A stretch of 16,082 nucleotides of DNA. Origin: Clostridia bacterium. Lineage in GTDB: Bacteria; Bacillota; Clostridia; UMGS1810. Below the pieces are notes generated by a model, which was not told the origin of the DNA, did no database searches, and worked only from the letters and a program-made list of their open reading frames with translations. Within the stretch, counting starts at the first letter, position 1. Every line of letters begins with the position of its first letter. The stretch is taken from assembly GCA_016293435.1 (NCBI GenBank), contig JAEDEG010000056.1:1-16082 (forward strand), given 5' to 3'. Positions 1-7,247 of this stretch are shown here, in pieces. The translations under genes and the position numbers were made by a program.

Positions 1-73
1 GAGTTCAATCTCCCACTGAAAACGTTGAATGACACGGCTTTGCCGCTTATTGAATCATGGAGGATATATCAAA

Positions 74-826
74 ATGCTTAAGTATATAACTATCACTGAC
101 ATAAAGGAAATTTTTACGGTTCTTTCACCAAAGGGCAGACTCGAAAAAATAGAGAACAGAAAATGCTTCGGTTTGTCGTTTTGTACAGAAGGGCAGATTA
201 CATATACTCATAACAAAAACAAAATAATATCGGATAAAAATCATGCCATCCTCCTTCCCGAGGGGCAGACATACACCATATACGGCGATAAAACCGGAAG
301 CTTTCCGGTCATAAATTTTACTTGTGCCGATGCTTTATGCGATACTATTGTTTCTCTTCCGCTTCAAAATACCGAAGCGTATATTAAAGATTATGAGAAG
401 CTGCGCACATTGTCACTTTTTGACGGTAACAGAGCAGAAATGATGAGTATTTTTTATCATATACTCTACCGTCTCTGCGCACAAAGCTCATCAAGCAAGA
501 TAATCATGCCGGCAATAAAATATCTTGAAAACAATTATCAGAATCCTCACCTTACAAATGCAGAGCTGGCACTGCAATGTAATATAAGCGAAATTTATTT
601 TCGTCGCATTTTTACAAAGCATTACAATATGACACCGAAGCAGTTTCTGATAGATATAAGGATAAAAAAAGCAAAACAGCATCTTTCGGAAGGTACGTTA
701 AAAATAAATGCTATTGCAATAAAATGCGGTTTTTCCAATCAATATCATTTCTGCCGTGTTTTCAAGGAAAGGACAGGTCTTACCCCTACGGAATATATTA
801 AACAAAACAAGATTTATAAAATATAA
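74..826 (+). CDS. AraC-family transcriptional regulator
   Basis: This is a 250-residue DNA-binding regulator. The last ~100 residues carry the two helix-turn-helix motifs of the AraC/XylS family. The first is around LTNAELALQCNISEIYFRR. The second is around INAIAIKCGFSNQYHFCRVF and is followed by the family's GLTPTEY ending. The N-terminal ~140 residues look like a cupin-type sensing domain, so the ligand is probably a small metabolite such as a sugar, but nothing visible names it. The frame is open from 29. I chose the ATG at 74 because GGAGGA at 59-64 sits nine bases before it, while 29 has no ribosome binding site. The upstream target genes lie outside the window. No terminator is visible before spoIIID. 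The family call is firm; the regulon is unknown. Confidence 0.9.
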   Translation: MLKYITITDIKEIFTVLSPKGRLEKIENRKCFGLSFCTEGQITYTHNKNKIISDKNHAILLPEGQTYTIYGDKTGSFPVINFTCADALCDTIVSLPLQNTEAYIKDYEKLRTLSLFDGNRAEMMSIFYHILYRLCAQSSSSKIIMPAIKYLENNYQNPHLTNAELALQCNISEIYFRRIFTKHYNMTPKQFLIDIRIKKAKQHLSEGTLKINAIAIKCGFSNQYHFCRVFKERTGLTPTEYIKQNKIYKI

Positions 827-832
827 ATACAA

Positions 833-848
833 TTTGACCAAGGTTAAA
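833..848. repeat. Imperfect palindrome upstream of spoIIID
   Basis: The 16 bases TTTGACCAAGGTTAAA form a dyad with a single mismatched pair, seven bases after the AraC stop codon and about 85 bases before spoIIID. It is not followed by a T-run, so it is not a standard terminator. It could be an operator for the AraC protein, or chance. Confidence 0.3.
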
Positions 849-932
849 TAAGTAATCCTATTTTTACTTTAATACATTTTTACAATATTAATCTCATATA
901 CATTAGATAAATATGTTTTGAGGTGAATATAT

Positions 933-1199
933 GTGAAGGATTATATTGCTACGAGAGTTTTGGATATTGCAAACTACATGATAGAATCCAAATGCACTGT
1001 ACGAAGTGCGGCATCGAGGTTTGGAGTTTCAAAATCTACCGTACATAAGGACATCAGCGAAAGGCTCAGATACATAAGTCCGTCGGTGTATGCCGAAATC
1101 AAAAAAATACTCGAAACAAATAAACAGGAACGACATATACGGGGCGGAAACGCAACAAAAATAAAGTACCTAAATAAAAACCGAAAATTTAATTATTAA
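933..1199 (+). CDS. spoIIID: Sporulation transcriptional regulator SpoIIID
   Basis: SpoIIID is a small mother-cell DNA-binding protein that adjusts the sigma-E regulon during endospore formation. The 88-residue product has the family layout: an N-terminal VKDYIATRVLDIANYM segment, a helix-turn-helix around VRSAASRFGVSKSTVHKDIS, and the C-terminal basic RGGNATKIKY stretch found in Bacillus SpoIIID (RGGEATKLKY, from memory). The start is GTG at 933. The ATG at 931 is one frame off and meets a stop at once, and GAGGTG at 920-925 is correctly placed for the GTG. In Bacillus the gene sits beside mbl and is read by sigma-E RNA polymerase. Here it stands between an AraC gene and a nucleotidyltransferase, and I could not find a convincing sigma-E promoter. 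The basic C-terminal tail is slightly extended. Confidence 0.95.
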   Translation: MKDYIATRVLDIANYMIESKCTVRSAASRFGVSKSTVHKDISERLRYISPSVYAEIKKILETNKQERHIRGGNATKIKYLNKNRKFNY

Positions 1200-1216
1200 A
1201 ATAAGTCGGGAATTTG

Positions 1217-1245
1217 TTGCAATTTTTTTGGATTATTGTTATAAT
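1217..1245 (+). promoter_or_regulatory. Sigma-A promoter of the first nucleotidyltransferase gene
   Basis: A TTGCAA -35 box (1217-1222), a 17-base spacer and a perfect TATAAT -10 box (1240-1245) lie 46 bases before the chosen ATG at 1291. The predicted transcript starts near 1252. This separates the gene transcriptionally from spoIIID and leaves the in-frame ATG at 1261 without room for a ribosome binding site. Confidence 0.75.
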
Positions 1246-1290
1246 TGATCTTGATTGTAAATGACACATGCGAAAGGAAATGTTATAACA

Positions 1291-2025
1291 ATGAAAGCAA
1301 TTATACTTGCAGCAGGTTATGCAACAAGATTGTACCCCTTGACTTTAAATCAGCCCAAAGCTCTGCTCCCCATAGCCGGTAAGCCGATAATAAACTATAT
1401 TACAGAGCAAATAGAAACAATAGGTGTCGTTGACGAAATTATCGTTATAAGCAATGATAAATTTTACCCGCATTTTTGCAGCTGGAGGGATGAGGCAAAA
1501 TGCAGTCTTAATATCACCGTATTAAACGATAATACAACCGATGACACAAATAAACTCGGTGCCGTTGGGGATATGGACTTTGCCATAAACAAGCTTGGCA
1601 TTGACGATGAAATTCTGGTTATGGCAGGAGACAATATTTTTACTTTTGAATTAAAAGATTTTTATAACGAGTACAAAGTCAAAAACAGCGACATGATACT
1701 GGTTAAAAAAATTGACGAAATTGAAGAACTCAGAAGAATGGCTAATGTGGAAATGACTTCTGACGGAAAGGTTTGCGGTATGGTCGAAAAGCCCGAAAAC
1801 CCCAAAACCAACATTGCCGCATTTGCAATGTATATTTACAAAAAAGATACCGTGCCTATGATAAAGCAGTATCTCGACGAGGGCAACAACCCCGATGCCC
1901 CCGGATTTTTCCCGAGCTGGCTGTACAAGAAAAAGGATGTGTATGCTTACACATTCAACGGCGAATGCTACGACATCGGAACACCAAAGTCGTACAGTGA
2001 AGTAAATGAAATATTCAGCAAATAA
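1291..2025 (+). CDS. Sugar-1-phosphate nucleotidyltransferase (NTP_transferase family)
   Basis: This cytoplasmic enzyme is predicted to join a nucleoside triphosphate to a sugar-1-phosphate or a similar phosphorylated alcohol, releasing pyrophosphate. The 244-residue protein begins with the nucleotide-binding signature LAAGYATRLYPLT and then QPKALLPIAGKP, where the lysine at ~23 is the usual catalytic one. The metal-binding aspartate is in MAGDN (~114), VEKPENP lies mid-domain and YDIGTPKSY near the C terminus. It has only the catalytic domain, without the left-handed helix acyltransferase domain of GlmU. Length and motifs suit RmlA-like, LicC-like or MurU-like enzymes, and the substrate cannot be fixed by eye. 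The in-frame ATG at 1261 was rejected because AGGA at 1275-1278 serves 1291. It has its own promoter and terminator, so it is likely monocistronic. Confidence 0.88.
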   Translation: MKAIILAAGYATRLYPLTLNQPKALLPIAGKPIINYITEQIETIGVVDEIIVISNDKFYPHFCSWRDEAKCSLNITVLNDNTTDDTNKLGAVGDMDFAINKLGIDDEILVMAGDNIFTFELKDFYNEYKVKNSDMILVKKIDEIEELRRMANVEMTSDGKVCGMVEKPENPKTNIAAFAMYIYKKDTVPMIKQYLDEGNNPDAPGFFPSWLYKKKDVYAYTFNGECYDIGTPKSYSEVNEIFSK

Positions 2026-2033
2026 AAGTATGA

Positions 2034-2080
2034 AGCACAAAATCGAACCCATGACACCGGGCAGGATTTTGTGCTTTTTG
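2034..2080. terminator. Rho-independent terminator between convergent genes
   Basis: AGCACAAAATC (2034-2044) pairs perfectly with GATTTTGTGCT (2065-2075). A 20-base loop between them holds an extra CCC/GGG pairing, and TTTTTGTTT follows. It ends the nucleotidyltransferase transcript. On the other strand it lies 21 bases past the protease stop and may work both ways, although the minus-strand T-run is weaker. Confidence 0.85.
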
Positions 2081-2095
2081 TTTGATTTGTACCGA

Positions 2096-3100
2096 CTACA
2101 TCAGCATGGCAACAATTAACTCGGCCATACGTTTGCTGATATCAGTTCTTTGAGAAACAGCACTTCGTATGGGAGAAATATCAACATAATCGCTTCCGGA
2201 TATTCTGCCAAAACTAAAAAGTCCGTAACCGTAGCGGTCATCTCTGCCAAGACCGCTCAAATCCTCAGTATAGATATTGAGAAGAAGCCTGATTTCGTCG
2301 GGGGTCAGACGCCGGTGGTATCTCATAACACCCTTTGCCTGCAAAATTGCCGCCGCTCCGGCAATTATCGGTGTTGCCATGGAGGTGCCGCTAAGAGTGG
2401 CATATCCATTGTTTAGATAGGTTGAATATATATTGATGCCAGCAGCCGAAATTTCGGCAGCACTGCCCTGCGAGCTAAAATCGGCAATTGTCTTATTTAT
2501 ATCAACTGCCGAAACAGCAATAGTCTCGGCAAAATTTGCCGGATAGCCTATGGTATTGTTGCCGTTTGTGCCTTCATTGCCCGCAGCACAAATCATTGTG
2601 ATCCCTTTGCGATGAATCATGCGTACAAGACGGCTATAGCGTTCTGAAGTATAGGGCGACGAAAAAGACATATTGATAACATCAACATTTTTATCCATGA
2701 GCCACAAAATGCTTTTTTCAACGCATGAATAATCAGTTTTGCCCGATTTATCAAAGGCTTTGGCAATATAGAGCTTTGCCTTGGGAGCAACTCCCACTAC
2801 GCCAATTCCGTTTTTTTCGGCTGCCAAAATACCCGCAACATGAGTTCCGTGACCGCTATAGTCCTCTATGGAGCGTGGATCCTCTTTTGTGAAATTCACA
2901 CCGTCTGCAATACGATTGGAAAATTCGGGATGAGAGGTACAGATTCCGGTATCAACAACACCTATTTTTATCCCTTCACCCATTGTCTCCTTCCATTCAA
3001 GAGGTGCTCCAACCATTTTAACGCCGTAGTCAATAACCTCATTACTCTGGGTTTCGTTTATATTTAAAATTTTAAAATCGCTTAATTTGATACTTTTCAT
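2096..3100 (-). CDS. Subtilisin-like serine protease (S8 family), probably intracellular
   Basis: This serine endopeptidase has a complete catalytic triad. Numbered from the ATG at 3100 (334 residues), the aspartate is D50 in GVVDTGI, the histidine H84 in GHGTHVAGI and the serine S240 in GTSMATP. The oxyanion asparagine is N175 in AAGNEG. There is no signal peptide or membrane segment, and a short N-terminal extension precedes the catalytic core, as in intracellular subtilisins (ISP) of Bacillus. I therefore infer cytoplasmic protein turnover, with the N-terminal extension acting as the ISP inhibitory propeptide. The frame also opens with a GTG at 3112, but GGAG at 3112-3115 fits the ATG at 3100 as its ribosome binding site. 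The C-terminal ~35 residues (GSDYVDISPIRSAVSQRTDI...) are past the catalytic domain and unfamiliar. It has its own sigma-A promoter. Confidence 0.92.
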   Translation of the reverse strand: MKSIKLSDFKILNINETQSNEVIDYGVKMVGAPLEWKETMGEGIKIGVVDTGICTSHPEFSNRIADGVNFTKEDPRSIEDYSGHGTHVAGILAAEKNGIGVVGVAPKAKLYIAKAFDKSGKTDYSCVEKSILWLMDKNVDVINMSFSSPYTSERYSRLVRMIHRKGITMICAAGNEGTNGNNTIGYPANFAETIAVSAVDINKTIADFSSQGSAAEISAAGINIYSTYLNNGYATLSGTSMATPIIAGAAAILQAKGVMRYHRRLTPDEIRLLLNIYTEDLSGLGRDDRYGYGLFSFGRISGSDYVDISPIRSAVSQRTDISKRMAELIVAMLM

Positions 3101-3132
3101 TACAAATATCACTCCGCTACAGATTATATATC

Positions 3133-3162
3133 ATTATATGAAAACAGAGGAGTATTTGACAA
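3133..3162 (-). promoter_or_regulatory. Sigma-A promoter of the S8 protease gene
   Basis: On the minus strand, TTGTCA (3162-3157) and TATAAT (3138-3133) are separated by 18 bases, and transcription should start near 3126. This places the protease under separate control from the upstream AraC gene. Confidence 0.65.
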
Positions 3163-3244
3163 AGATTGCCATGTTAAAATTTTAAAATGTAATTATTTGA
3201 GCAGTTGTTTTGCAATACATATCTATCATATTTGTGAATAGGTG

Positions 3245-4072
3245 TTATCTTCTGCCTTGATTTCTAAACTCTGTAGGACTTAGCCCGATTATTCGTTTGA
3301 AAAATGTACTAAAATAGTTTTGATCGGTAAAGCCGAGAAGAAGTGCGGTTTCTTTAACGCTTTTTCCGTTACTGAGATATCCGCATGCGATGCGTGCCCT
3401 GAGACGGTTATAATATTTCATAACACTGCAACCTGCATATTTGACAAAAAGCTTTTTGAGATATGCCGGACTTATGGAGCATTTGAGAGCTATATCATCT
3501 ATACAATAACCGGCATCGGGAGACTGCTCCATAACCCTGACTGCCTCGGCATATATCTCCGCACTTCGTACACCGCTGCCGGCTCTAAACGAATGCTTGC
3601 TTATGAGCGAAAACAACAAAAGCTCCATGTTGAGCCGAAACTCTTCGGCACATAGTTCTTTTGAGGGGCTTATGCCTGTAATATTTATCCCCTCACTTTC
3701 AAAAGCGTCAATAGCAAGAGAATAAAGCTCTTCAACCTTTTTTATCTGAGACGAATCAAGATTAAAAATCCTGCCGTCAAACTCAGGGAAGGAATTTGCC
3801 GTAAAGCTAAAAACAATGACCGTAGGATTGGTATCAAATTCTGACCATATGCGGTGAAACTCGTCAGGCCGGTGCAAAACCGCCTGCCCTCTTTCCAAAA
3901 CATAAATATCATCACCGGCATTTATGCCTACGGTTCCTCCGATAACAAAAACAATCTCCCAAAAATTGTGGCGCTCTCCTTTAAATTCATAATCACTGCG
4001 AAAAGAGATTTTAAACAAGGTATGTATCGCATCAATACTAATAATATTCGGTATTTCGCATCCATTCTGCAT
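3245..4072 (-). CDS. AraC-family regulator with cupin sensing domain
   Basis: This 275-residue transcription factor has an N-terminal cupin-like (AraC-binding) domain, with FWEIVFVIGG...GQAVLHRPDEFHRIW at roughly residues 38-80. It ends in a C-terminal pair of AraC helix-turn-helix motifs: CIDDIALKCSISPAYLKKLF, then VKETALLLGFTDQNYFSTFF followed by GLSPTEF. This architecture is typical of local sugar-responsive activators. It is transcribed away from the nucleotidyltransferase/kinase/nagA operon, and their promoters overlap. The best inference is therefore that it senses a sugar and switches that operon, possibly with autoregulation. The ATG at 4072 follows GGGTGAT at a workable distance. It is only distantly similar to the AraC protein at 74-826 and is not an obvious recent duplicate. 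Confidence 0.92.
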   Translation of the reverse strand: MQNGCEIPNIISIDAIHTLFKISFRSDYEFKGERHNFWEIVFVIGGTVGINAGDDIYVLERGQAVLHRPDEFHRIWSEFDTNPTVIVFSFTANSFPEFDGRIFNLDSSQIKKVEELYSLAIDAFESEGINITGISPSKELCAEEFRLNMELLLFSLISKHSFRAGSGVRSAEIYAEAVRVMEQSPDAGYCIDDIALKCSISPAYLKKLFVKYAGCSVMKYYNRLRARIACGYLSNGKSVKETALLLGFTDQNYFSTFFKRIIGLSPTEFRNQGRR

Positions 4073-4129
4073 GTAATCACCCGTATCTTAATTAAAAGAT
4101 TTTGTATCCTATTTCATATATACATAAAA

Positions 4130-4158
4130 TTGGAATTATAATATAATGATAATATAAT
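4130..4158 (+). promoter_or_regulatory. Sigma-A promoter of the nucleotidyltransferase-kinase-nagA operon
   Basis: TTGGAA (4130-4135), a 17-base spacer and TATAAT (4153-4158) point to the operon, with a start near 4165. Its -10 box is one base from the -10 box of the divergent AraC promoter, so two polymerases could not bind together. Other TATAAT-like hexamers at 4137 and 4142 lack good -35 boxes. Confidence 0.65.
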
Positions 4159-4174
4159 TTTGCTGTTATGTCAA
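4146..4174 (-). promoter_or_regulatory. Sigma-A promoter of the divergent AraC gene
   Basis: On the minus strand, a perfect TTGACA (4174-4169), a 17-base spacer and TATCAT (4151-4146) point toward the AraC gene, with a start near 4139. It overlaps the plus-strand promoter at 4130-4158. Confidence 0.75.
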
Positions 4175-4229
4175 CATTATATTAATCAAAATGGACGATA
4201 TGGCAAGCTATACAGGAGATGTTATAATA

Positions 4230-5075
4230 ATGGATACAACACTATTGGTTATGGCAGCAGGCATGGGCTCGCGTTTTGGCGGTCTAAAGCAGATTGCTCC
4301 CATGGGCAAAAACGGCGAAATCATTCTTGATTTTTCGGTTTATGATGCAATTAAATCAGGATTCAACAAGGCTGTTTTTATTATTAAAAAAGAAATTGAA
4401 CATGATTTCAGAGAAGCAGCCGGAAAAAGAATAGAAAAAATGATTGATACCGATTATGTTTTTCAGCAAATCGACTCTGAGCTTCCCGCAGGCTTTGAGA
4501 TACCGGATGGGCGCACCAAGCCGTGGGGTACGGGTCATGCGGTGCTTTGTGCAAAGGATGCCGTTAAGACACCGTTTGCAGCAATAAATGCCGATGATTT
4601 TTATGGAAGAAAATCCTTTGAACTGATACACGAAGCTCTCACATCGGGCAGCGAGATGTGTATGGCCGGATTTCGACTCGGCAATACCCTTACCGAAAAC
4701 GGCACCGTGAGCAGAGGAGTGTGTGAGCTTGAGGGAAATGTGCTTAAATCCGTAACGGAGCATACCGCCCTTGACAGAAACTGCGGATTGCCGATGGACA
4801 CGGTTGTTTCGATGAACATGTGGGGCTTTGTACCAAAAATTTTTGGTGAGCTCGAAACAAGATTTGAAAGCTTTCTCTCGAAGCTTTCTAACCCCGAAAA
4901 AGAAGAATTTTTCCTGCCCTTTGTTGTGGACGATCTTATCAAAAACCACGGGCAAAGAGTGGATGCATACATATCTGACGATAAATGGTACGGCGTAACC
5001 TACAAAGATGATACACCCACTGTAAGAGCCGCACTTCAAAAATTAATGGAAGAAGGTTATTATGATGGTATTTAA
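4230..5075 (+). CDS. Sugar nucleotidyltransferase, first gene of the amino-sugar operon
   Basis: This is a predicted NTP:sugar-1-phosphate nucleotidyltransferase of 281 residues. The fold signature is present: MAAGMGSRFGGLKQIAPMG at residues 8-26 for the nucleotide, GTGHAVL at ~100-106, and the metal-binding AINADDFYG at ~118-126. The GSRFGGLKQ variant differs from the usual GTRL-P-T-PK loop, so it belongs to a different subfamily from the enzyme at 1291-2025. It overlaps the next gene, a NahK-like anomeric kinase, by 14 bases. The natural reading is that the kinase makes a sugar-1-phosphate which this enzyme converts to an NDP-sugar, by analogy with AmgK-MurU cell-wall recycling. An in-frame ATG at 4191 lacks a ribosome binding site. 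AGGAG at 4214-4218 supports 4230, although its spacing of 11 bases is long. The exact substrate is not known. Confidence 0.85.
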   Translation: MDTTLLVMAAGMGSRFGGLKQIAPMGKNGEIILDFSVYDAIKSGFNKAVFIIKKEIEHDFREAAGKRIEKMIDTDYVFQQIDSELPAGFEIPDGRTKPWGTGHAVLCAKDAVKTPFAAINADDFYGRKSFELIHEALTSGSEMCMAGFRLGNTLTENGTVSRGVCELEGNVLKSVTEHTALDRNCGLPMDTVVSMNMWGFVPKIFGELETRFESFLSKLSNPEKEEFFLPFVVDDLIKNHGQRVDAYISDDKWYGVTYKDDTPTVRAALQKLMEEGYYDGI

Positions 5076-6147
5076 TGACAATTCACTTGGCGAAATTATG
5101 AGTGCATTTGCTATAGAGTTTGAGGTTGACCCCTACGGTGACGGTCACATCAACGACACTTATATTGCAGATTCCACACCAAAATATATTTTGCAGAAAA
5201 TTAACACTTCAATTTTTTCAAATCCCCAAAAGCTTATGGAAAATATTGAAGCTGTAACAAAGCACCTCAGAGGTGTTATAACTGCAAACGGAGGCAATCC
5301 CGACAGAGAAACACTCACCGTTATTAAAACCATTGACGGAAAACTCTATCATGAAACATCAGACGGAAGCTGCTACAGAATATACAAATTTATAGACAAC
5401 ACAATTTCCCTTAACCTGCCCGAAAATCCTGACCAGTTTGAAAGCTCGGCAAGAGCATTCGGCAAGTTTCAGAACATGCTTGCGGATTTTGATGCTTCAT
5501 CACTTTATGAGACCATTCCCGATTTTCACCATACACCCAAAAGAACAATTAATCTCAAAAAAGCGCTTGAGGATAATATTGCAGGCAGAAAAGACGAAAT
5601 TATGGATGTGTATAACGAATATATCAGGTTTGAAAACGACTGTGCAATAATCACCGATAATCTGGAAAGCGGTGCAATTCCCACAAGGGTTACTCACAAC
5701 GATACAAAGCTAAACAATGTTCTTTTTGACAAAGATACAAAAGAGGGTATTTGTGTAATCGATCTTGATACAGTTATGCCGGGTTCACTTTTATTTGACT
5801 ATGGTGATTCACTGCGTTTTGGTGCATCCACTGCATTGGAAGATGAAGCAGACCTTGAAAAGGTCTGGTTTGACCTTGAATATTTTGAAAGCTATACAAA
5901 GGGATTTTTGTCGGAAATAGGCGACAAAATAACCGAAAAAGAAATTGAGCTTTTGCCATTGAGTGCACTTACCCTCACTTATGAATGCGGAATAAGATTT
6001 CTGACCGATTATCTGAACGGAGATACATATTTCAAAATTCATTATCCCAATCAGAATCTGGTCAGAGCAAAGAATCAGCTTAAGCTTTGCCAGGATATCA
6101 GTGCAAAGCTCGACGACATGAAAAAAATAGTTGCAAAGTATGTGTAG
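5062..6147 (+). CDS. NahK-like sugar anomeric kinase (aminoglycoside phosphotransferase fold)
   Basis: This 361-residue kinase is predicted to phosphorylate the anomeric hydroxyl of a sugar, with N-acetylhexosamines as the likely substrates. The N-lobe has YGDGHINDTY (25-34) and an ATP lysine in YILQKIN (~46). The C-lobe has the catalytic loop THNDTKLNN (211-219) and the metal site VIDLDTVMPGSLLFDYGDSLRFG (starting ~232). The HNDTK loop, the DLDT site and the length all resemble N-acetylhexosamine 1-kinase of Bifidobacterium (about 359 residues). ATGs at 5062 and 5065 are both possible, behind GAAGAAGG inside the upstream gene. The 14-base overlap suggests translational coupling with the nucleotidyltransferase. 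Substrate choice (GlcNAc, GalNAc, MurNAc or another sugar) is inference. Homoserine-kinase-like or choline-kinase-like activity is less likely. Confidence 0.82.
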   Translation: MMVFNDNSLGEIMSAFAIEFEVDPYGDGHINDTYIADSTPKYILQKINTSIFSNPQKLMENIEAVTKHLRGVITANGGNPDRETLTVIKTIDGKLYHETSDGSCYRIYKFIDNTISLNLPENPDQFESSARAFGKFQNMLADFDASSLYETIPDFHHTPKRTINLKKALEDNIAGRKDEIMDVYNEYIRFENDCAIITDNLESGAIPTRVTHNDTKLNNVLFDKDTKEGICVIDLDTVMPGSLLFDYGDSLRFGASTALEDEADLEKVWFDLEYFESYTKGFLSEIGDKITEKEIELLPLSALTLTYECGIRFLTDYLNGDTYFKIHYPNQNLVRAKNQLKLCQDISAKLDDMKKIVAKYV

Positions 6148-6162
6148 AGGTATGAACGCGTT

Positions 6163-7221
6163 ATGGATATAATAAAAAATGTTTTGTTGTTTGGCGAAAA
6201 TGTTGATATAGAAATATCGGACGGCAAAATTGTATCTGTTCAAAAAAGTAAATGTGGATTCGAAAGCGACATGTGTGTGTATCCGGGATTATTTGACATT
6301 CATTGCCACGGTATGCTTGGGCTCGACACTTCGGACGGATGCGGAATTGAAGAAATGAGCAGATTTATGCTATCTCACGGCGTTGTGGACTGGTGCCCTA
6401 CCACTATGACTGTGAGTATAGAGCAAATCAAGGCAGCCACTGAAAAAATTCCGCAATGCAGTGACGGTGCAAATGTTGTCGGATATCATCTGGAAGGCCC
6501 TTATATCAACATGAAATATAAGGGTGCACAAAACCCCGATTTTATAAAAAATCCGAATATTGAAGAATTTGAAACTGTGAAAAACGTTGCAACAGTTACA
6601 ATTGCACCGGAGCTTGACGGTGCAATGGATTTTATCAAAAAATCAAAGGTTCCGGTGTGCCTTGGGCATACAGACTGTGACTATGATACTGCAATAGAAG
6701 CAATCGGCAACGGCGCGGCATGCCTCACCCACACATTTAATGCCATGCCCCCTATTCACCACCGAAATCCCGGTCCCATAGGCGCAGCAGCCGAAAAAGG
6801 AATTTATGCTCAGGTTATATGTGACGGTTTTCACATTCACAAGGCGGCAGTGCTTGCGCTGTACAAAATGTTTGGCCCGGAGAGAATGATACTCATTAGT
6901 GACAATGTGAGACCGGCGGGTTTGCCTGACGGAAAGTACGATTCGGGCGGACTTGATGTAACAGTTGTAAACGGCGAGGCAAGATTAAGCGACGGAACAA
7001 TTGCAGGAAGTACAACGTGTCTTTTTGATTGTGTAAAAAAAGCAATAGAATTCGGCATTCCCGAAAAAGAAGCATTCCGCATGGCATCGGAGACTCCATA
7101 CAACATGATGAGCATGAAAAAAGGCAAAATCGAAGCGGGGTATCCGGCAGATATGATAATAACAGACAGAGAAAAAAATATCAAATCCGTTGTTAAGGGC
7201 GGAATACGTTTTGATTATTAA
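6163..7221 (+). CDS. nagA: N-acetylglucosamine-6-phosphate deacetylase
   Basis: NagA removes the acetyl group of GlcNAc-6-phosphate to give glucosamine-6-phosphate in amino-sugar catabolism and cell-wall recycling. The amidohydrolase motifs are in order: DIHCHG (H47, H49), HLEGPYIN (metal ligand E111), GHTDCDYD (H169), LTHTFNAMPPIHHRNPG (H190 and H199/H200), CDGFHIH (D221, H224) and the catalytic aspartate D247 in ISDNVRPAG. At 352 residues it is somewhat shorter than E. coli NagA (about 382). It follows the kinase by 15 bases, with AGAGG at 6146-6150 overlapping that gene's stop codon, so it is the third gene of the operon. No nagB or glmM lies in the window, so the glucosamine-6-phosphate must be handled elsewhere. 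The terminator downstream is also the sigG leader hairpin. Confidence 0.94.
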   Translation: MDIIKNVLLFGENVDIEISDGKIVSVQKSKCGFESDMCVYPGLFDIHCHGMLGLDTSDGCGIEEMSRFMLSHGVVDWCPTTMTVSIEQIKAATEKIPQCSDGANVVGYHLEGPYINMKYKGAQNPDFIKNPNIEEFETVKNVATVTIAPELDGAMDFIKKSKVPVCLGHTDCDYDTAIEAIGNGAACLTHTFNAMPPIHHRNPGPIGAAAEKGIYAQVICDGFHIHKAAVLALYKMFGPERMILISDNVRPAGLPDGKYDSGGLDVTVVNGEARLSDGTIAGSTTCLFDCVKKAIEFGIPEKEAFRMASETPYNMMSMKKGKIEAGYPADMIITDREKNIKSVVKGGIRFDY

Positions 7222-7247
7222 TCAACTATTTTCGACATCTTATAACA

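Noticed and set aside
1..81. Possible C-terminal end of an upstream gene in frame 1 (26 codons, stop at 79-81)
   Set aside because: The frame is open from the window edge, but so short a tail shows no motif, and the spacing to the AraC start could be fortuitous. It cannot be decided without sequence to the left.
870..932. Sigma-E promoter for spoIIID
   Set aside because: CATATACATT at 895-904 partly fits a sigma-E -10 box, but no KMATATT-like -35 lies at the right distance. The CAATATT at 883-889 is too close.
3174..3185. TTAAAATTTTAA palindrome upstream of the protease gene
   Set aside because: It is composed only of A and T in an AT-rich spacer, lies upstream of the promoter and has no partner site, so chance is the simplest explanation.
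4356..5039. 227-codon open frame on the minus strand inside the nucleotidyltransferase gene
   Set aside because: It is antisense to a gene with clear catalytic motifs, has no plausible ribosome binding site and reads as low-sense sequence rich in Phe, Cys and His. It is a shadow frame.
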